Of a DNA stretch of 64,000 bases, positions 36,105-44,789 are shown in pieces. How positions within the stretch are numbered: the first letter of the stretch is position 1; every line of letters starts with the position of its first letter. The notes beneath the pieces were generated by a model. That model was not told the origin of the DNA and made no database searches. It was given only the letters and a program-made list of their open reading frames with translations. The DNA comes from JAXLQL01 sp046331625 (GTDB lineage: Bacteria > Acidobacteriota > Terriglobia > Bryobacterales > Bryobacteraceae). Made by a program: the position numbers and the translations under genes. The DNA lies in contig JAXLQL010000021.1 of the NCBI GenBank assembly GCA_046331625.1, forward strand, positions 1 to 64,000, given 5' to 3'.

Positions 36105-36583
36105 TGAGCTACGCTCCCATGCGCGTTCTGTTCCGGTCCATGGACTTCGCGACTCTCGCAGAAGCCCTCAGTGGCTATGCCGGGGAGGGACTGAGATGCG
36201 TTCCGATGACGGTGCGCCACGGCACTTTGGGCGACCGATTCCGGTCCGCTGGCGTCGCGACTCGAGCAGACTCCCCCAGCGGACATGTCGGCGAAGCCCA
36301 GAGAAGCATTCTCCTGCCGGCGTCCCGCCGCACCTCGGGCTGCAGACCGTTCCGCGAGTTGGCGGCTTTGGCGCGATTCCGGTCCGCTGGCGTCGCGACT
36401 CGAGCAGACTCCCCGAGCGGACATGCCGGCGAAGCCCAGAGAAGCATTCTCCTGCCGACGTCCCGCCGCACCTCGGGCTGCAGACCGTTCCGCGAGTTGG
36501 CGGCTTGGGCGCGATTCCGGTCCGCTGACTTCACGACCCAAGTAGACTCTCCGAGCGGGCACACCAGCGGAGCGACCGCCTGA
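36104..36583 (+). CDS. In-frame repeat gene made of HAD-tail and glycosyltransferase-head copies
   Basis: This 159-codon frame begins MSYAPMRVLF, resembling the next gene's MSHAPTRVLL. It continues RSMDFATLAEALSGYAGEGLR, resembling the HAD C terminus. Two near-identical 46-codon units follow (36236-36373 and 36374-36511), then a partial third. Each unit joins a HAD-like tail (ADSPSGHAGEAQRS) to a glycosyltransferase-like head (SGCRPFRELAALARF). Both ends use TGATG overlaps with the flanking genes, so it may be translated. It looks like a by-product of repeated recombination rather than a selected protein. Confidence 0.45.
   Translation: MSYAPMRVLFRSMDFATLAEALSGYAGEGLRCVPMTVRHGTLGDRFRSAGVATRADSPSGHVGEAQRSILLPASRRTSGCRPFRELAALARFRSAGVATRADSPSGHAGEAQRSILLPTSRRTSGCRPFRELAAWARFRSADFTTQVDSPSGHTSGATA
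36236..36583 (+). repeat. 138-bp direct tandem repeat, two full units plus partial
   Basis: Units start at 36236, 36374 and 36512 with CGATTCCGGTCCGCTG, exactly 138 bp apart. The two full units differ at only a handful of bases. The third diverges after about 15 bp yet still aligns, and grades into the next gene's start. The unit is a multiple of three, so the frame is kept. Confidence 0.92.
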
Positions 36584-37734
36584 TGAGCCACGCTCCCACA
36601 CGCGTTCTGCTCACCGTGCCCCATCTCACCTCGGGCGACAGCCCGTTCCGCGAGATCGTAGCCTTGGCGCGATTCCTGCCCCGCGATGAGTTCGCGCTCA
36701 CCATCTGTTCTCTGACTGCCCGCGGCTTCCACGAGGCCACGCCTCTGCTCCGCGGTCTCGGCGTGGAGGCTTTCGTCGCCCCGTTCCGCCCTCGCGACCG
36801 GCGGCCGCGTAGCTTGTGGCGAGCGTGGCAGGCGCAGAAGGTGATCGAGCGCCGCGGTCCATTCGACATCCAGCATTCGCTCGATAGCTCCACTTCGCCC
36901 TGGGAAGCGCTGATGGCGCGGCTTCACGGGCGCCGGTTCGTCTTCAGCGAACACGGCTCGGGAGTGGGGCGGCATGCGTGGCTGCTGCGGTCGAAGATCT
37001 GGCTCGCCAATCGCATCATCGCCGAAGCCGCTCGGCTCGCGGACATCCTGCTCGGCTACGGCGGCGGTCCTGACCGGGTGCGCAAGGTCTACAACGGGAT
37101 CGACTTCGCCGAGATCGACGGACACAGCGAAGCGGTCGCGATGCGCGACCCGGCCTACCTGCTGGTGGTGGGCCGCGTGCTCACCGCCGAACATCACGAA
37201 GATGCGATCCGCGCCTTGGCGCTCGTGAGTGGCGACCATGCCGCCCCGCGCCTCGGCATCGCCGGATTCACCGCCGAACCTGCGTACGAACACCGCTTGC
37301 GCACTCTCACCGAAGGGCTCGGGCTCGGCGACCGCGTTGACTTTCTCGGCTTCCGCCGCGACATCATCTCGCTGATGCGCCGCTCGGGCGCTCTGATCTC
37401 GTGCCAGGCCGGGGAGGGGATCTCGTGGTCGATCCTCGAAGCCATGGCGTGCCGGCTGCCCGTGATCGCGGCGCGCACACCCGCCAATGCCGAGGTGATC
37501 GAGGACGGAAAAACCGGTACTCTAGTAGATGTAGGCGACTGCGAAGCCTGGGCGCGCGCGATCCGAAGCCTGGTGGAGCAACCAGAGCGATTCCGCGCCA
37601 TGGCCGCAGCCGCACGATCGGAACTGGAACGCAGATTCCGGGCCCGATCCGCCGTCGAGGAGATCGGCGAAGTCTATCGCGAATTGAAGCCGCCCGTGAG
37701 GCGGCCACCGCGAGCCGCACCGGTGGCGCACTAA
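36583..37734 (+). CDS. Glycosyltransferase, family 4 type
   Basis: This 383-residue GT-B enzyme has TVPHLTSGDSPFREIVALARFL at the N terminus, SEHGSGVGRHAWLLR, VRKVYNGIDFAEIDG, LLVVGRVLTAEHHEDAIRAL and the donor-site segment ISWSILEAMACRLPVIAARTPANAEVIEDG. The ATG overlaps the preceding stop (TGATG). Its first 30 codons are the source of the repeated head segments found upstream. Confidence 0.88.
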   Translation: MSHAPTRVLLTVPHLTSGDSPFREIVALARFLPRDEFALTICSLTARGFHEATPLLRGLGVEAFVAPFRPRDRRPRSLWRAWQAQKVIERRGPFDIQHSLDSSTSPWEALMARLHGRRFVFSEHGSGVGRHAWLLRSKIWLANRIIAEAARLADILLGYGGGPDRVRKVYNGIDFAEIDGHSEAVAMRDPAYLLVVGRVLTAEHHEDAIRALALVSGDHAAPRLGIAGFTAEPAYEHRLRTLTEGLGLGDRVDFLGFRRDIISLMRRSGALISCQAGEGISWSILEAMACRLPVIAARTPANAEVIEDGKTGTLVDVGDCEAWARAIRSLVEQPERFRAMAAAARSELERRFRARSAVEEIGEVYRELKPPVRRPPRAAPVAH

Positions 37735-37772
37735 GCACCCGCGTAGCTCGAATCAGGAGGAGACCTGAGGGA

Positions 37773-39116
37773 ATGAACGCCAAGTCTTGGCTGTTGCGCA
37801 ATGCCGCGCTTCCGCTCGGTGACGCGCTGTTCCGCCACGGCATGATGAGCCGTCTGAAGTTCCTCGAGAAGGCCCAATGGTGGAGCCCGGAGGAGATCGC
37901 CCGGCATCGTGCGCATTCGCTCGCGAGCTTGGCCCGCACTGCGTACGACGAGGTTCCCTTCTATCACGAGCTGATGGATTCGGCTGGGGTGAAACCCGAA
38001 GACATCCGCCGCCCCGAAGACCTGCGCCGGCTGCCCGCCGTGACCAAGAACATGATCCGCGACAACTATCCCAAGCGGATGGTTCGCAACACCGGGTTGA
38101 AGACTTACGAGGCCAAAACGTCGGGCTCCACCGGCAAGAACTTCGCCGTCCTCGAAGACTCAGACACGGCCGGCCGCTATCGCGCCGCGTTCATGCTCTC
38201 GCTCGAATGGGCCGGATATCGCATCGGCGACGAGCACGTGCAGAACGGCATGAGCAGCCGCAACCTGATCCGGCGGGCGAAGGACTGGGCGCTTGCCTGC
38301 CATTACATCTCCGCCTTCGACACCTCCGATCGCCACCTCGACGAGACGCTCGACCTGCTCGAGAGCCGCAAGATCAAACACCTGTGGGGCTATCCGGCCG
38401 GCATCTATCTGCTCTCGCGGCGCGCCAAGCAGCGCGGATGGAACATGCCGCTGCGCTCGGTGGTGACCTGGGGTGACAACCTCTACGCGATCTACCGCCA
38501 GGGCATCGAAGAAGTGTTCCGCACGCGCGTCACCGACACCTACGGCTGCGGCGAAGGCATCCAAGTGGCAGCGCAGTGCGGCGAAGGCAGCCACTATCAT
38601 GTGCACGCGATCGACGTGATCGTCGAATACGTCGATGACGTGGGAGCTCCGGTCCCCGCGGGCCAGACCGGCCACATCCTGCTCACGCGGCTGCATCCGG
38701 GGCCCATGCCTCTGATCCGCTACAGCGTGGGCGATAACGGCAGCAGGTCCACGCTGCCCAAATGCCCGTGCGGCCGCCACTGGGAGCTGCTCGAATCGAT
38801 TCAAGGGCGCGATACCGACGTGGTGATGACGCCCGATGGCAACCGCCTGATCGTCCACTTCTTCACCGGGATTCTCGAGTACTTCGACGAGATCGATTCG
38901 TTCCAGGTGGTGCAGAAGCAACTCGACTCGATGCACGTCCGCATCGTGATGGCGCGCGGGCACGAGTTCACACAGGACCTCGAAAAGCGCATCGTGCGGG
39001 CGCTCGTCGACAAGGGCGCGCGCGGCATGCGGATCCACATCGAGCCGGTGGCCGACATTCCGCTGACCGCGGCGGGCAAGCGGCGCTTCGTGATGTCGGA
39101 GGTCGCGCTGCGGTAG
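37773..39116 (+). CDS. CapK-like AMP-binding/phenylacetate-CoA ligase-family protein
   Basis: This 447-residue protein belongs to the adenylate-forming CapK/PaaK group often found in capsule clusters. The ATP-binding loop is TSGSTGKNF. Other motifs are HLWGYPAGIYLLSRRA, DTYGCGEGIQ, TGHILLTRLH, PLIRYSVGDNG and the Cys pair CPCGRHW. AGGAGGAG lies just upstream. Such proteins are thought to activate a carboxylic acid that is attached to the polysaccharide, but the substrate is not established. Confidence 0.82.
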   Translation: MNAKSWLLRNAALPLGDALFRHGMMSRLKFLEKAQWWSPEEIARHRAHSLASLARTAYDEVPFYHELMDSAGVKPEDIRRPEDLRRLPAVTKNMIRDNYPKRMVRNTGLKTYEAKTSGSTGKNFAVLEDSDTAGRYRAAFMLSLEWAGYRIGDEHVQNGMSSRNLIRRAKDWALACHYISAFDTSDRHLDETLDLLESRKIKHLWGYPAGIYLLSRRAKQRGWNMPLRSVVTWGDNLYAIYRQGIEEVFRTRVTDTYGCGEGIQVAAQCGEGSHYHVHAIDVIVEYVDDVGAPVPAGQTGHILLTRLHPGPMPLIRYSVGDNGSRSTLPKCPCGRHWELLESIQGRDTDVVMTPDGNRLIVHFFTGILEYFDEIDSFQVVQKQLDSMHVRIVMARGHEFTQDLEKRIVRALVDKGARGMRIHIEPVADIPLTAAGKRRFVMSEVALR

Positions 39117-39140
39117 GCTCGGGTGAGAGCGACGACCATC

Positions 39141-40160
39141 ATGCGAAGGATCTCCGTTATCTCGCCGTGCCGCAATGAACGCGCCCACATCGCGGCCTTC
39201 CTCGAATCCCTGCTTGCGCAGCAAATCCCCGCTGGCATGGACTGCGAGTTCCTCGTCGCCGACGGCATGAGCGATGACGGCACGCGCGATATCCTCGGCC
39301 AGTATCAGACCCGGTTCGCGCGGCTGATCGTGGTGGACAATCCCGCACGCCACGTCTCCACCGGACTCAACCAGGCCATCCGCATGTCCACTGGCGAGAT
39401 CGTCGTCCGTATGGATGTGCACTCGGAGTACGCGCCCGACTATATCGCCGAGTGCGTGGCGGCGCTCGAACGGTCCGGCGCGGAGAACGTCGGCGGACCC
39501 GCGCTGACCAAGTCCCACGGCTACATGCAGGAGGCGATCAGCCTGGCCTACGCGTCGCCGTTCGGATGCGGCGGAGCGCGCTTCCACGATGGCCAGTACG
39601 AGGGCTACGTCGACACGGTGACTTACGGGTGCTGGCGCAAGTCGACGCTCGAGCGGCTGGGGATGTTCGACGAGGAACTGATCCGCAACCAGGACGACGA
39701 GCTGAATCTGCGCATCAGCCGGTCCGGCGGAAAGGTGTGGCAGACGCCGCGAATCCGGTCTTGGTACAAGCCGCGGGCTTCGATTCAGGCGCTGTTCAGG
39801 CAGTACTTCCAATACGGCTACTGGAAGGTGCGTGTGCTGCGCAAGCACCGCATTCCGGCTTCGATTCGGCATCTGGTACCGGGTCTCTTCGTGCTGTCGG
39901 TGATCGCGTTGGCCGTGGCGGCGCCGTTCTTCTTTCCGGCGGCGGTGCTGCTCGGGCTCGAACTGGGCGCGTACCTTGCGGTGAGCTTGCTGGCGAGCGC
40001 GGCGGCCTGTGCTGCGAGCGGGAAGTGGGCGCAGTTACCGGTGATGCCGCTGGTGTTCGCGGCTTATCACACCTCGTATGGGCTCGGATTCCTGCGGGGG
40101 TTGCTCGATGCGTCGTTCGGGCGGGGACCGTCGCAGTCGGTGTCGGCGCTGAGCCGCTGA
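39141..40160 (+). CDS. Family 2 glycosyltransferase (ExoA-like), intact copy
   Basis: This 339-residue GT-A enzyme has SVISPCRNERAHIAAFLESLL, the DGMSDDGT loop, the D-x-D-like VVRMDVHSEY near residue 90, and QDDELNLRISR. C-terminal membrane segments lie at about residues 248-300 (GLFVLSVIALAVAAPFFFPAAV, AYLAVSLLASAAACAA). It resembles succinoglycan ExoA-type transferases. Residues 82-339 are present again at 41745-42521, and the last part at about 45752-45911. ATG at 39141 is chosen; an upstream GTG at 39123 is also in frame. Confidence 0.9.
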   Translation: MRRISVISPCRNERAHIAAFLESLLAQQIPAGMDCEFLVADGMSDDGTRDILGQYQTRFARLIVVDNPARHVSTGLNQAIRMSTGEIVVRMDVHSEYAPDYIAECVAALERSGAENVGGPALTKSHGYMQEAISLAYASPFGCGGARFHDGQYEGYVDTVTYGCWRKSTLERLGMFDEELIRNQDDELNLRISRSGGKVWQTPRIRSWYKPRASIQALFRQYFQYGYWKVRVLRKHRIPASIRHLVPGLFVLSVIALAVAAPFFFPAAVLLGLELGAYLAVSLLASAAACAASGKWAQLPVMPLVFAAYHTSYGLGFLRGLLDASFGRGPSQSVSALSR

Positions 40161-40247
40161 GGATGTGGGTAAGATCAGCGACTCTGCACCTTGTCACTCA
40201 CTTTGAAGCTTTGAAGATTGCACCAGAAAGTATGGGATAAGACGATA

Positions 40248-40277
40248 GAGGCCCGGCACTCTGGGAGCCCGAGCCTC
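40248..40277. terminator. Probable bidirectional terminator hairpin
   Basis: GAGGCCCGGC at 40248-40257 can pair with GCCCGAGCCTC at 40267-40277 with small mismatches. It lies between two converging genes and is followed by GGTTTGCATT on the plus strand. The stem is good but the T-tract is weak. Confidence 0.45.
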
Positions 40278-40302
40278 GGTTTGCATTGTATGCGCCGCGA
40301 TG

Positions 40303-41109
40303 CTACTGTGGCCGGCGCCGCTCCTGGTATCGCTTCTCGAGCATCTCCAACTTGGTACTCAAGGCGGGCTCAACCACGCCGTCTTTGAACTTCCTGAAGT
40401 ACTCTTCCTCGGCGCTGATCGGGCCGCGCTCCTGCCACTTGGGCACATCGAATAGTTCCGCGGGGGGCTCACCCAATTGGATGCTGATGGCGGCGCGTTC
40501 ACTGCGCGACTTCATGACACCAGTTGCCGGGTCAGTGATCTCATGCACGGACTTGACCTCCGCACAATCGAGACTGGGTGCCCTCCACTGAAGAACGCTG
40601 CCGCTCTTGTCCTTCGCTTGGAAGACCGCCACCGGTGTGTTCAGGTAGGTTTCGCGGCCCTCGAACCGCCATGCGGGAGAACTGGCGCAATCCTTGGACG
40701 GGTCGGGGCGAAGTCGCCCAGTTCTCTCGGGATGCGCCGGAGGTAGGTACATGGTGGATACCGACTTTATGTCGTCCATGACCGCCACATCCATTCCTGA
40801 ATTCGGGAAGACGATCTTCCGAAACAGATAACTCCTTCCATCAAGTCTCGGCACGTAGCGGCCATAGACATGGGCGCTGTCGCTCCTGACCGCCTCGAAG
40901 CTCGAATAGGTTCTCACATCGGATTGAGAAGCCGACGTGTTGGATACGCTTGTGACGAATTGAATGAGGCGCGGCGTGCTTGGCAATGGAGTGCTGAGTT
41001 GGGCCAGCGCAATCTGGCCACCGGCCCACTTGCCCCCGAAGCCGAGCAACGCAACTCCAGCCAGCGCGGCGATACCGAATGCAATAGAGTGTTGGCCTAT
41101 TTTGATCAT
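40303..41109 (-). CDS. Membrane-anchored or secreted protein of unknown function
   Basis: This 268-residue protein is not recognised. A membrane segment or uncleaved signal lies at residues 8-27 (SIAFGIAALAGVALLGFGGK). The rest is soluble and predicted extracytoplasmic, with two Cys (DCASSP and LDCAEV) that could form a disulphide. Motifs such as VYGRYVPRLDGRSYLFRKIVFP are followed by a charged, helical C terminus (KLEMLEKRYQERRRP). GGAGGG lies 5 bp before the ATG. It is the third gene of a minus-strand set with two short peptides, inserted between duplicated glycosyltransferase tails. Confidence 0.6.
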   Translation of the reverse strand: MIKIGQHSIAFGIAALAGVALLGFGGKWAGGQIALAQLSTPLPSTPRLIQFVTSVSNTSASQSDVRTYSSFEAVRSDSAHVYGRYVPRLDGRSYLFRKIVFPNSGMDVAVMDDIKSVSTMYLPPAHPERTGRLRPDPSKDCASSPAWRFEGRETYLNTPVAVFQAKDKSGSVLQWRAPSLDCAEVKSVHEITDPATGVMKSRSERAAISIQLGEPPAELFDVPKWQERGPISAEEEYFRKFKDGVVEPALSTKLEMLEKRYQERRRPQ

Positions 41110-41121
41110 GATTGCCCTCCA

Positions 41122-41268
41122 TTAGCAGGATTCCCAGCAGTTGGTCGCAAACCCAGGCCAGTGCGTGCAACCTGCCGCCCAGCCCCAGTTCGGTCCGCAC
41201 CCCTCGCAGATCTCGGTCTGGCAGACGCCGCCGCACGTCGAACAGGCCAAGTCATTAACCTTCGCCAC
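41122..41268 (-). CDS. Small Cys/Trp-rich peptide
   Basis: From GTG at 41268 this frame encodes 48 residues with eight Cys and four Trp, including CSTCGGVC, EICEGCG, NWGW and TNCWESC at the end. The density of Cys suggests a disulphide-rich or metal-binding peptide. The frame is open upstream as far as 41376 and overlaps the preceding small gene in another frame, so a frameshift fusion with that gene is possible. It ends 12 bp before the ATG of the 268-residue protein. No family was recognised. Confidence 0.45.
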   Translation of the reverse strand: MAKVNDLACSTCGGVCQTEICEGCGPNWGWAAGCTHWPGFATNCWESC

Positions 41269-41392
41269 GCCACGACTTCCAACCCCTGAAGCCCTGGTAG
41301 CAGGTGAATGATAACACGCTTGCCGTCGCGATGTATCCGTAGAACATTGATGCGAGCAGCACAAATGGTCCAACATAGCGCTTGATCTTCAT
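41255..41392 (-). CDS. Small hydrophobic peptide (signal- or TM-like)
   Basis: The 45-residue frame starts at ATG 41392 after GGAAAGGAG. MKIKRYVGPF is followed by a hydrophobic stretch (VLLASMFYGYIATASVLSF), then TCYQGFRGWKSWRGEG. It looks like a signal peptide or single membrane helix with a basic head. Its end overlaps the Cys-rich peptide by 14 bp in a shifted frame. The good ribosome site argues that it is translated. Function unknown. Confidence 0.5.
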   Translation of the reverse strand: MKIKRYVGPFVLLASMFYGYIATASVLSFTCYQGFRGWKSWRGEG

Positions 41393-41433
41393 AAGAACTG
41401 ACTCCTTTCCTGGTTGACTTGAAAGGACGCTTC

Positions 41434-41450
41434 AGTCCTCATCGAGGACT
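41434..41450 (-). other. Perfect hairpin in peptide-operon leader
   Basis: On the minus strand AGTCCTC-GAT-GAGGACT forms a 7-bp stem with a 3-nt loop, about 40 nt upstream of the peptide start codon. It may be an RNA regulatory element. Confidence 0.45.
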
Positions 41451-41493
41451 CTCTTGTTTCGGAGGGCGCGGGGAAACGAATGGAGTTTTCGAA

Positions 41494-41515
41494 ACCGGCT
41501 TTGTCGAACGCCGGT
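41494..41515 (-). other. Second leader hairpin
   Basis: ACCGGC and GCCGGT are separated by 10 nt and form a 6-bp stem within the putative 5' leader of the peptide operon. Confidence 0.35.
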
Positions 41516-41583
41516 TGCTCTACGTGTCGAGCGTCGATTCCGTAAGCTCGGGAGGTCCTACGAAATGACTGCTTGACGAATCA

Positions 41584-41612
41584 ATGATGGAGCACAATTC
41601 CGTCGAAGTCAA
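41584..41612 (-). promoter_or_regulatory. Candidate promoter for peptide operon
   Basis: On the minus strand TTGACT (41612-41607) is followed after 17 bp by CATCAT (41589-41584). The -35 is good and the -10 is moderate. It would give a leader of about 185 nt containing both hairpins. Confidence 0.35.
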
Positions 41613-41744
41613 GCGCTTTTTCGCCGCACAACACCGCCCAGTTTGAGGCTCCAGTTGTGCGAATCCTTACGCTCGTTGCACGCGTCTCGATCTATATTGG
41701 TCCAGGTTTCCTAATGATGTCGCCAACCGAAGCTCAGTGAGAGC

Positions 41745-42521
41745 ATGTCCACCGGCGAAATCGTCGTCCGCATGGACGTGCATTCGGAATACGCGCCCGA
41801 CTATATCGCCGAGTGCGTGGCCGCGCTCGAACGGTCCGGCGCGGAGAACGTCGGCGGACCCGCGCTGACCAAGTCCCACGGCTACATGCAGGAGGCGATC
41901 AGCCTGGCGTACGCATCGCCGTTCGGATGCGGCGGAGCGCGCTTCCACGATGGCCAATACGAGGGCTACGTGGACACGGTGACCTACGGGTGCTGGCGTA
42001 AGTCGACGCTCGAGCGGTTGGGGATGTTCGACGAGGAACTGATCCGCAACCAGGACGACGAGCTGAATCTGCGCATCAGCCGGTCCGGTGGCAAGGTGTG
42101 GCAGACGCCGCGAATCCGGTCTTGGTACAAGCCGCGGGCTTCGATTCAGGCGCTGTTCAGGCAGTACTTCCAATACGGCTACTGGAAGGTGCGTGTGCTG
42201 CGCAAGCACCGCATTCCGGCTTCGATTCGGCATCTGGTACCGGGTCTCTTCGTGCTGTCGGTGATCGCGCTGGCCGTGGCTGCGCCGTTCTTCTTTCCGG
42301 CGGCGGTGCTGCTCGGGCTCGAACTGGGCGCGTACCTTGCGGTGAGCTTGCTGGCGAGCGCGGCGGCCTGTGCTGCGAGCGGGAAGTGGGCGCAGTTGCC
42401 GGTGATGCCGCTGGTGTTCGGGGCTTATCACACGTCGTACGGGCTCGGATTCCTACGCGGGCTGGTTGATGCTTCGTTCGGGCGCGGACCCTCGCAGGCA
42501 GTGTCGGCCCTGAGCCGGTAA
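41745..42521 (+). pseudogene. Truncated second copy of family 2 glycosyltransferase
   Basis: These 777 bp correspond without gaps to codons 82-339 of the intact gene at 39141-40160. The product differs at three residues only (A to G, L to V, S to A near the C terminus). The 81 N-terminal codons, including the nucleotide-binding strand, are missing. The homology starts exactly at an internal ATG. DNA differences are concentrated in the first 60 and last 120 bp, and the middle is nearly identical, suggesting recent conversion. It is probably non-functional as an enzyme. Confidence 0.85.
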
Positions 42522-42787
42522 TTCTCCCATTGGGGCCATCGTCGGCACCCTTCCAACCGTGCTGACGTCAAGCGCTAACGACAGCGCTCCAAGATCTGTG
42601 CTAGAACAAAGAAGAGTCTTCATGTTTTTGCATACGCATAAATCTCGAAGGCCCAAGAATGCAGGCCACGGGAACCGTCTTTCCAATCGGCTGGGAACGC
42701 ATGCCCGGTAAGGCTTCGAGGACGACGCCGACGCGGCATGGCGATGAAGCAGTTTCCCACAGTTCAGTTTCGACGGGGCCGGGGCCC

Positions 42788-42988
42788 ATGCGGGGACGCA
42801 GACCAAGCAAACACAGCGACAAGAACTACACGCAGACCTCCATATGCCTTCCCATCGTTCTGCGGAATCGGGTGGGCGCGAAGCTTGATGAACGCGGCGC
42901 GGAGATGAGTGGTTTGATCGAGCAAATGCTCAGGGAGCGGCTCGCCAACGGTAAGGAAGTACTATGCCAGATGGCCCGGCATGGATGA
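42788..42988 (+). CDS. Small ribbon-helix-helix-like protein
   Basis: This 66-residue basic protein is predicted from ATG 42788. After a charged head (MRGRRPSKHSDKNY) comes TSICLPIVLRNRVGAKLDERGAEMSGLIEQMLRERL, the strand-helix-helix pattern of RHH/CopG DNA-binding proteins. The frame is open upstream to 42659. It lies 55 bp before the cytosine methyltransferase and could regulate the restriction-modification genes. That role is inferred from position. Confidence 0.5.
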   Translation: MRGRRPSKHSDKNYTQTSICLPIVLRNRVGAKLDERGAEMSGLIEQMLRERLANGKEVLCQMARHG

Positions 42989-43043
42989 GGAATCAGCGTG
43001 ACCTGGTGATAAAGAAGAGCTAAGCTTAACCGATAAGGCAGGT

Positions 43044-44330
43044 GTGGACCTGCAATTGGTCTTCGAGTTCGAAGATCTGATGACGATGCCCAATACGCCA
43101 AGCAAAGTAAGAGTAGTGCACGCTAAAGCTTCCGCTCTGGTTGCAGCCGACTTGTTCTGCGGGGCGGGAGGGCTCTCGTTCGGGTTCCAGAATGCGGGTT
43201 TTCAGATAGCCTTCGCCAACGACATCAACGAGGAGTACGCGAATACGTACCGGCTGAACCATGAAGGCACAAAGTTCTTCCGAGAGTCGATCGAAGACCT
43301 GACAACTCGAGACGTCTTTCGGAAAACCGGGCTCGGGAAGACAGACATTGATATTCTCATCGGCGGCCCACCTTGCCAGGGCTTTTCGATCAATGCGCCG
43401 AAGCGCTCGCTTGAAGATGACCGGAATCATCTGTTTCGCGAATACGGACGGTTGGTCTTGGAGGGGCTGCGCCCAAAAGTCATTGTGATGGAGAACGTTC
43501 CGGGAATGGTTTCCCTCGATGGCGGCCGGTTCATCAAGGACATCTACGCTCTATTCGAAGGGGCCGGCTATCGAATGCGTCACATGATCCTTTGCGCCGC
43601 TCACTACGGCATTCCTCAGGAACGGTGGCGGCTGTTCTTCATCGGCACGATTTTGAAGAATGCGGAGATCTCGTTCCCGGAACCAACGCACTATGCTCCG
43701 GTGCGTGCAAACTTCACGGGGGGCCGGTCAATGACGTGGCTACCAAGCATTCAGAACGGCGTTCAGCGGCCAAATCTGTTCGGCATGATTCTGAAGCCGT
43801 TTACTACCGTGCAGGATGCTATCGGCGATCTGCCTGCACTCGGCATTCGACAAGGCACGGAGGAAGCGGAGTACTCTGGCGTGCCAGCTACACCTTATCA
43901 GCGGCTAATGCGCGCAAAATCGAGACTCCTCTTCAACCACGTCGCCGGCAGTCTTTCGAAGCAGAACTTGGAGAGGCTGAAGCACATCAAGCCCGGTGGA
44001 AGTTGGAGAGAGATTCCTCGCGAACTTCTGCCCAAGGGGATGAAGAAAGCGCGGCGTAGTGACCATACGAGGCGCTACGGACGAATTGATCCAGATGGGC
44101 TAAGCGGTACGGTGCTCACGAAGTGCGACCCGCATTGGGGAAGCTTCTTCCACTACGAACAGGACAGAGCGCTGACCGTCCGGGAGGCTGCGAGAATCCA
44201 GTCGTTCCCGGACGACTATCGTTTCTACGGGAGCCGTGTCTCGCAATACGAGCAAGTTGGAAACGCGGTCCCGCCTCTCCTCGCCGAGACCCTTGCCAAG
44301 CACATTCGGTCGACGCTCCTCAATGCGTGA
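43044..44330 (+). CDS. DNA (cytosine-5) methyltransferase
   Basis: This 428-residue m5C methyltransferase has all main motifs: I (DLFCGAGGLSFGF), IV with the catalytic Cys (GGPPCQGFS), VI (ENVPGM), VIII (QERWRLFFIG), IX (SGTVLTKCDPHW) and X (QVGNAVPPLLAE). The variable target-recognition region lies at about residues 235-320. The start may be GTG 43044 or ATG 43080. It would protect DNA against the neighbouring NotI-type endonuclease. It converges with the Vsr gene with a 9-bp gap. Confidence 0.94.
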   Translation: MDLQLVFEFEDLMTMPNTPSKVRVVHAKASALVAADLFCGAGGLSFGFQNAGFQIAFANDINEEYANTYRLNHEGTKFFRESIEDLTTRDVFRKTGLGKTDIDILIGGPPCQGFSINAPKRSLEDDRNHLFREYGRLVLEGLRPKVIVMENVPGMVSLDGGRFIKDIYALFEGAGYRMRHMILCAAHYGIPQERWRLFFIGTILKNAEISFPEPTHYAPVRANFTGGRSMTWLPSIQNGVQRPNLFGMILKPFTTVQDAIGDLPALGIRQGTEEAEYSGVPATPYQRLMRAKSRLLFNHVAGSLSKQNLERLKHIKPGGSWREIPRELLPKGMKKARRSDHTRRYGRIDPDGLSGTVLTKCDPHWGSFFHYEQDRALTVREAARIQSFPDDYRFYGSRVSQYEQVGNAVPPLLAETLAKHIRSTLLNA

Positions 44331-44339
44331 GGGAGTCAA

Positions 44340-44783
44340 TTAGCAGCCCGTGGCGATGTCCGCCGCGCGTCGTCGAGATGAGCCAAGGAACTTCAGAACG
44401 CGCTCAGTAAGCGCAGGTAGATCACGCCTGACTTCGCATTCCCAGACGGTCAGGCATTGCCAGCCCATACGGGCGAGGGTCCGCTGATGGACTCGATCAC
44501 GGGACTTCGTCCGCGCCAGCTTGGGGCCCCAGTAGGTCTTGCGCGACTTCGGTATGTGAGAGATCAGGCACCCGTGCGAATGCCAGAAACAACCGTGTAT
44601 GAAGATGATCTTCTTTGCTGAACGGAAAACCATGTCTGGACGACCGGGAAGCGAATGGTCGTGAAGGCGGTAGCGGAATCCAAAGCGGAAGACGATTCGC
44701 CTGACTGCCATCTCCGGTGACGTGTCCTTCGATTTGATTCGGCTCATCAATTGAGCCCGGCGAGCTGGGGTGAGCCGGTCCAC
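44340..44783 (-). CDS. vsr: Very short patch repair endonuclease
   Basis: This 147-residue protein has Vsr signatures: RAQLMSRIKSKDTSPE, a GFRYRLHDHSLPGRPDMVF segment with the catalytic Asp, IFIHGCFWHSHGC and ARMGWQCLTVWECE. Vsr nicks at T:G mismatches that arise by deamination of 5-methylcytosine, so it fits the neighbouring m5C methyltransferase. The start is GTG 44783, with its ribosome site overlapping the stop of the upstream endonuclease gene on the same strand. Confidence 0.93.
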   Translation of the reverse strand: MDRLTPARRAQLMSRIKSKDTSPEMAVRRIVFRFGFRYRLHDHSLPGRPDMVFRSAKKIIFIHGCFWHSHGCLISHIPKSRKTYWGPKLARTKSRDRVHQRTLARMGWQCLTVWECEVRRDLPALTERVLKFLGSSRRRAADIATGC

Positions 44784-44789
44784 GGCTCC

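Larger units (their letters stand above)
41393..41744. other. Leader/intergenic region of the minus-strand peptide operon
   Basis: This 352-bp stretch looks less GC-rich than its surroundings. It carries two perfect hairpins (41434-41450 and 41494-41515) and a possible minus-strand promoter (41584-41612). No gene was seen. It ends abruptly at the breakpoint of the duplicated glycosyltransferase tail. Confidence 0.5.
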
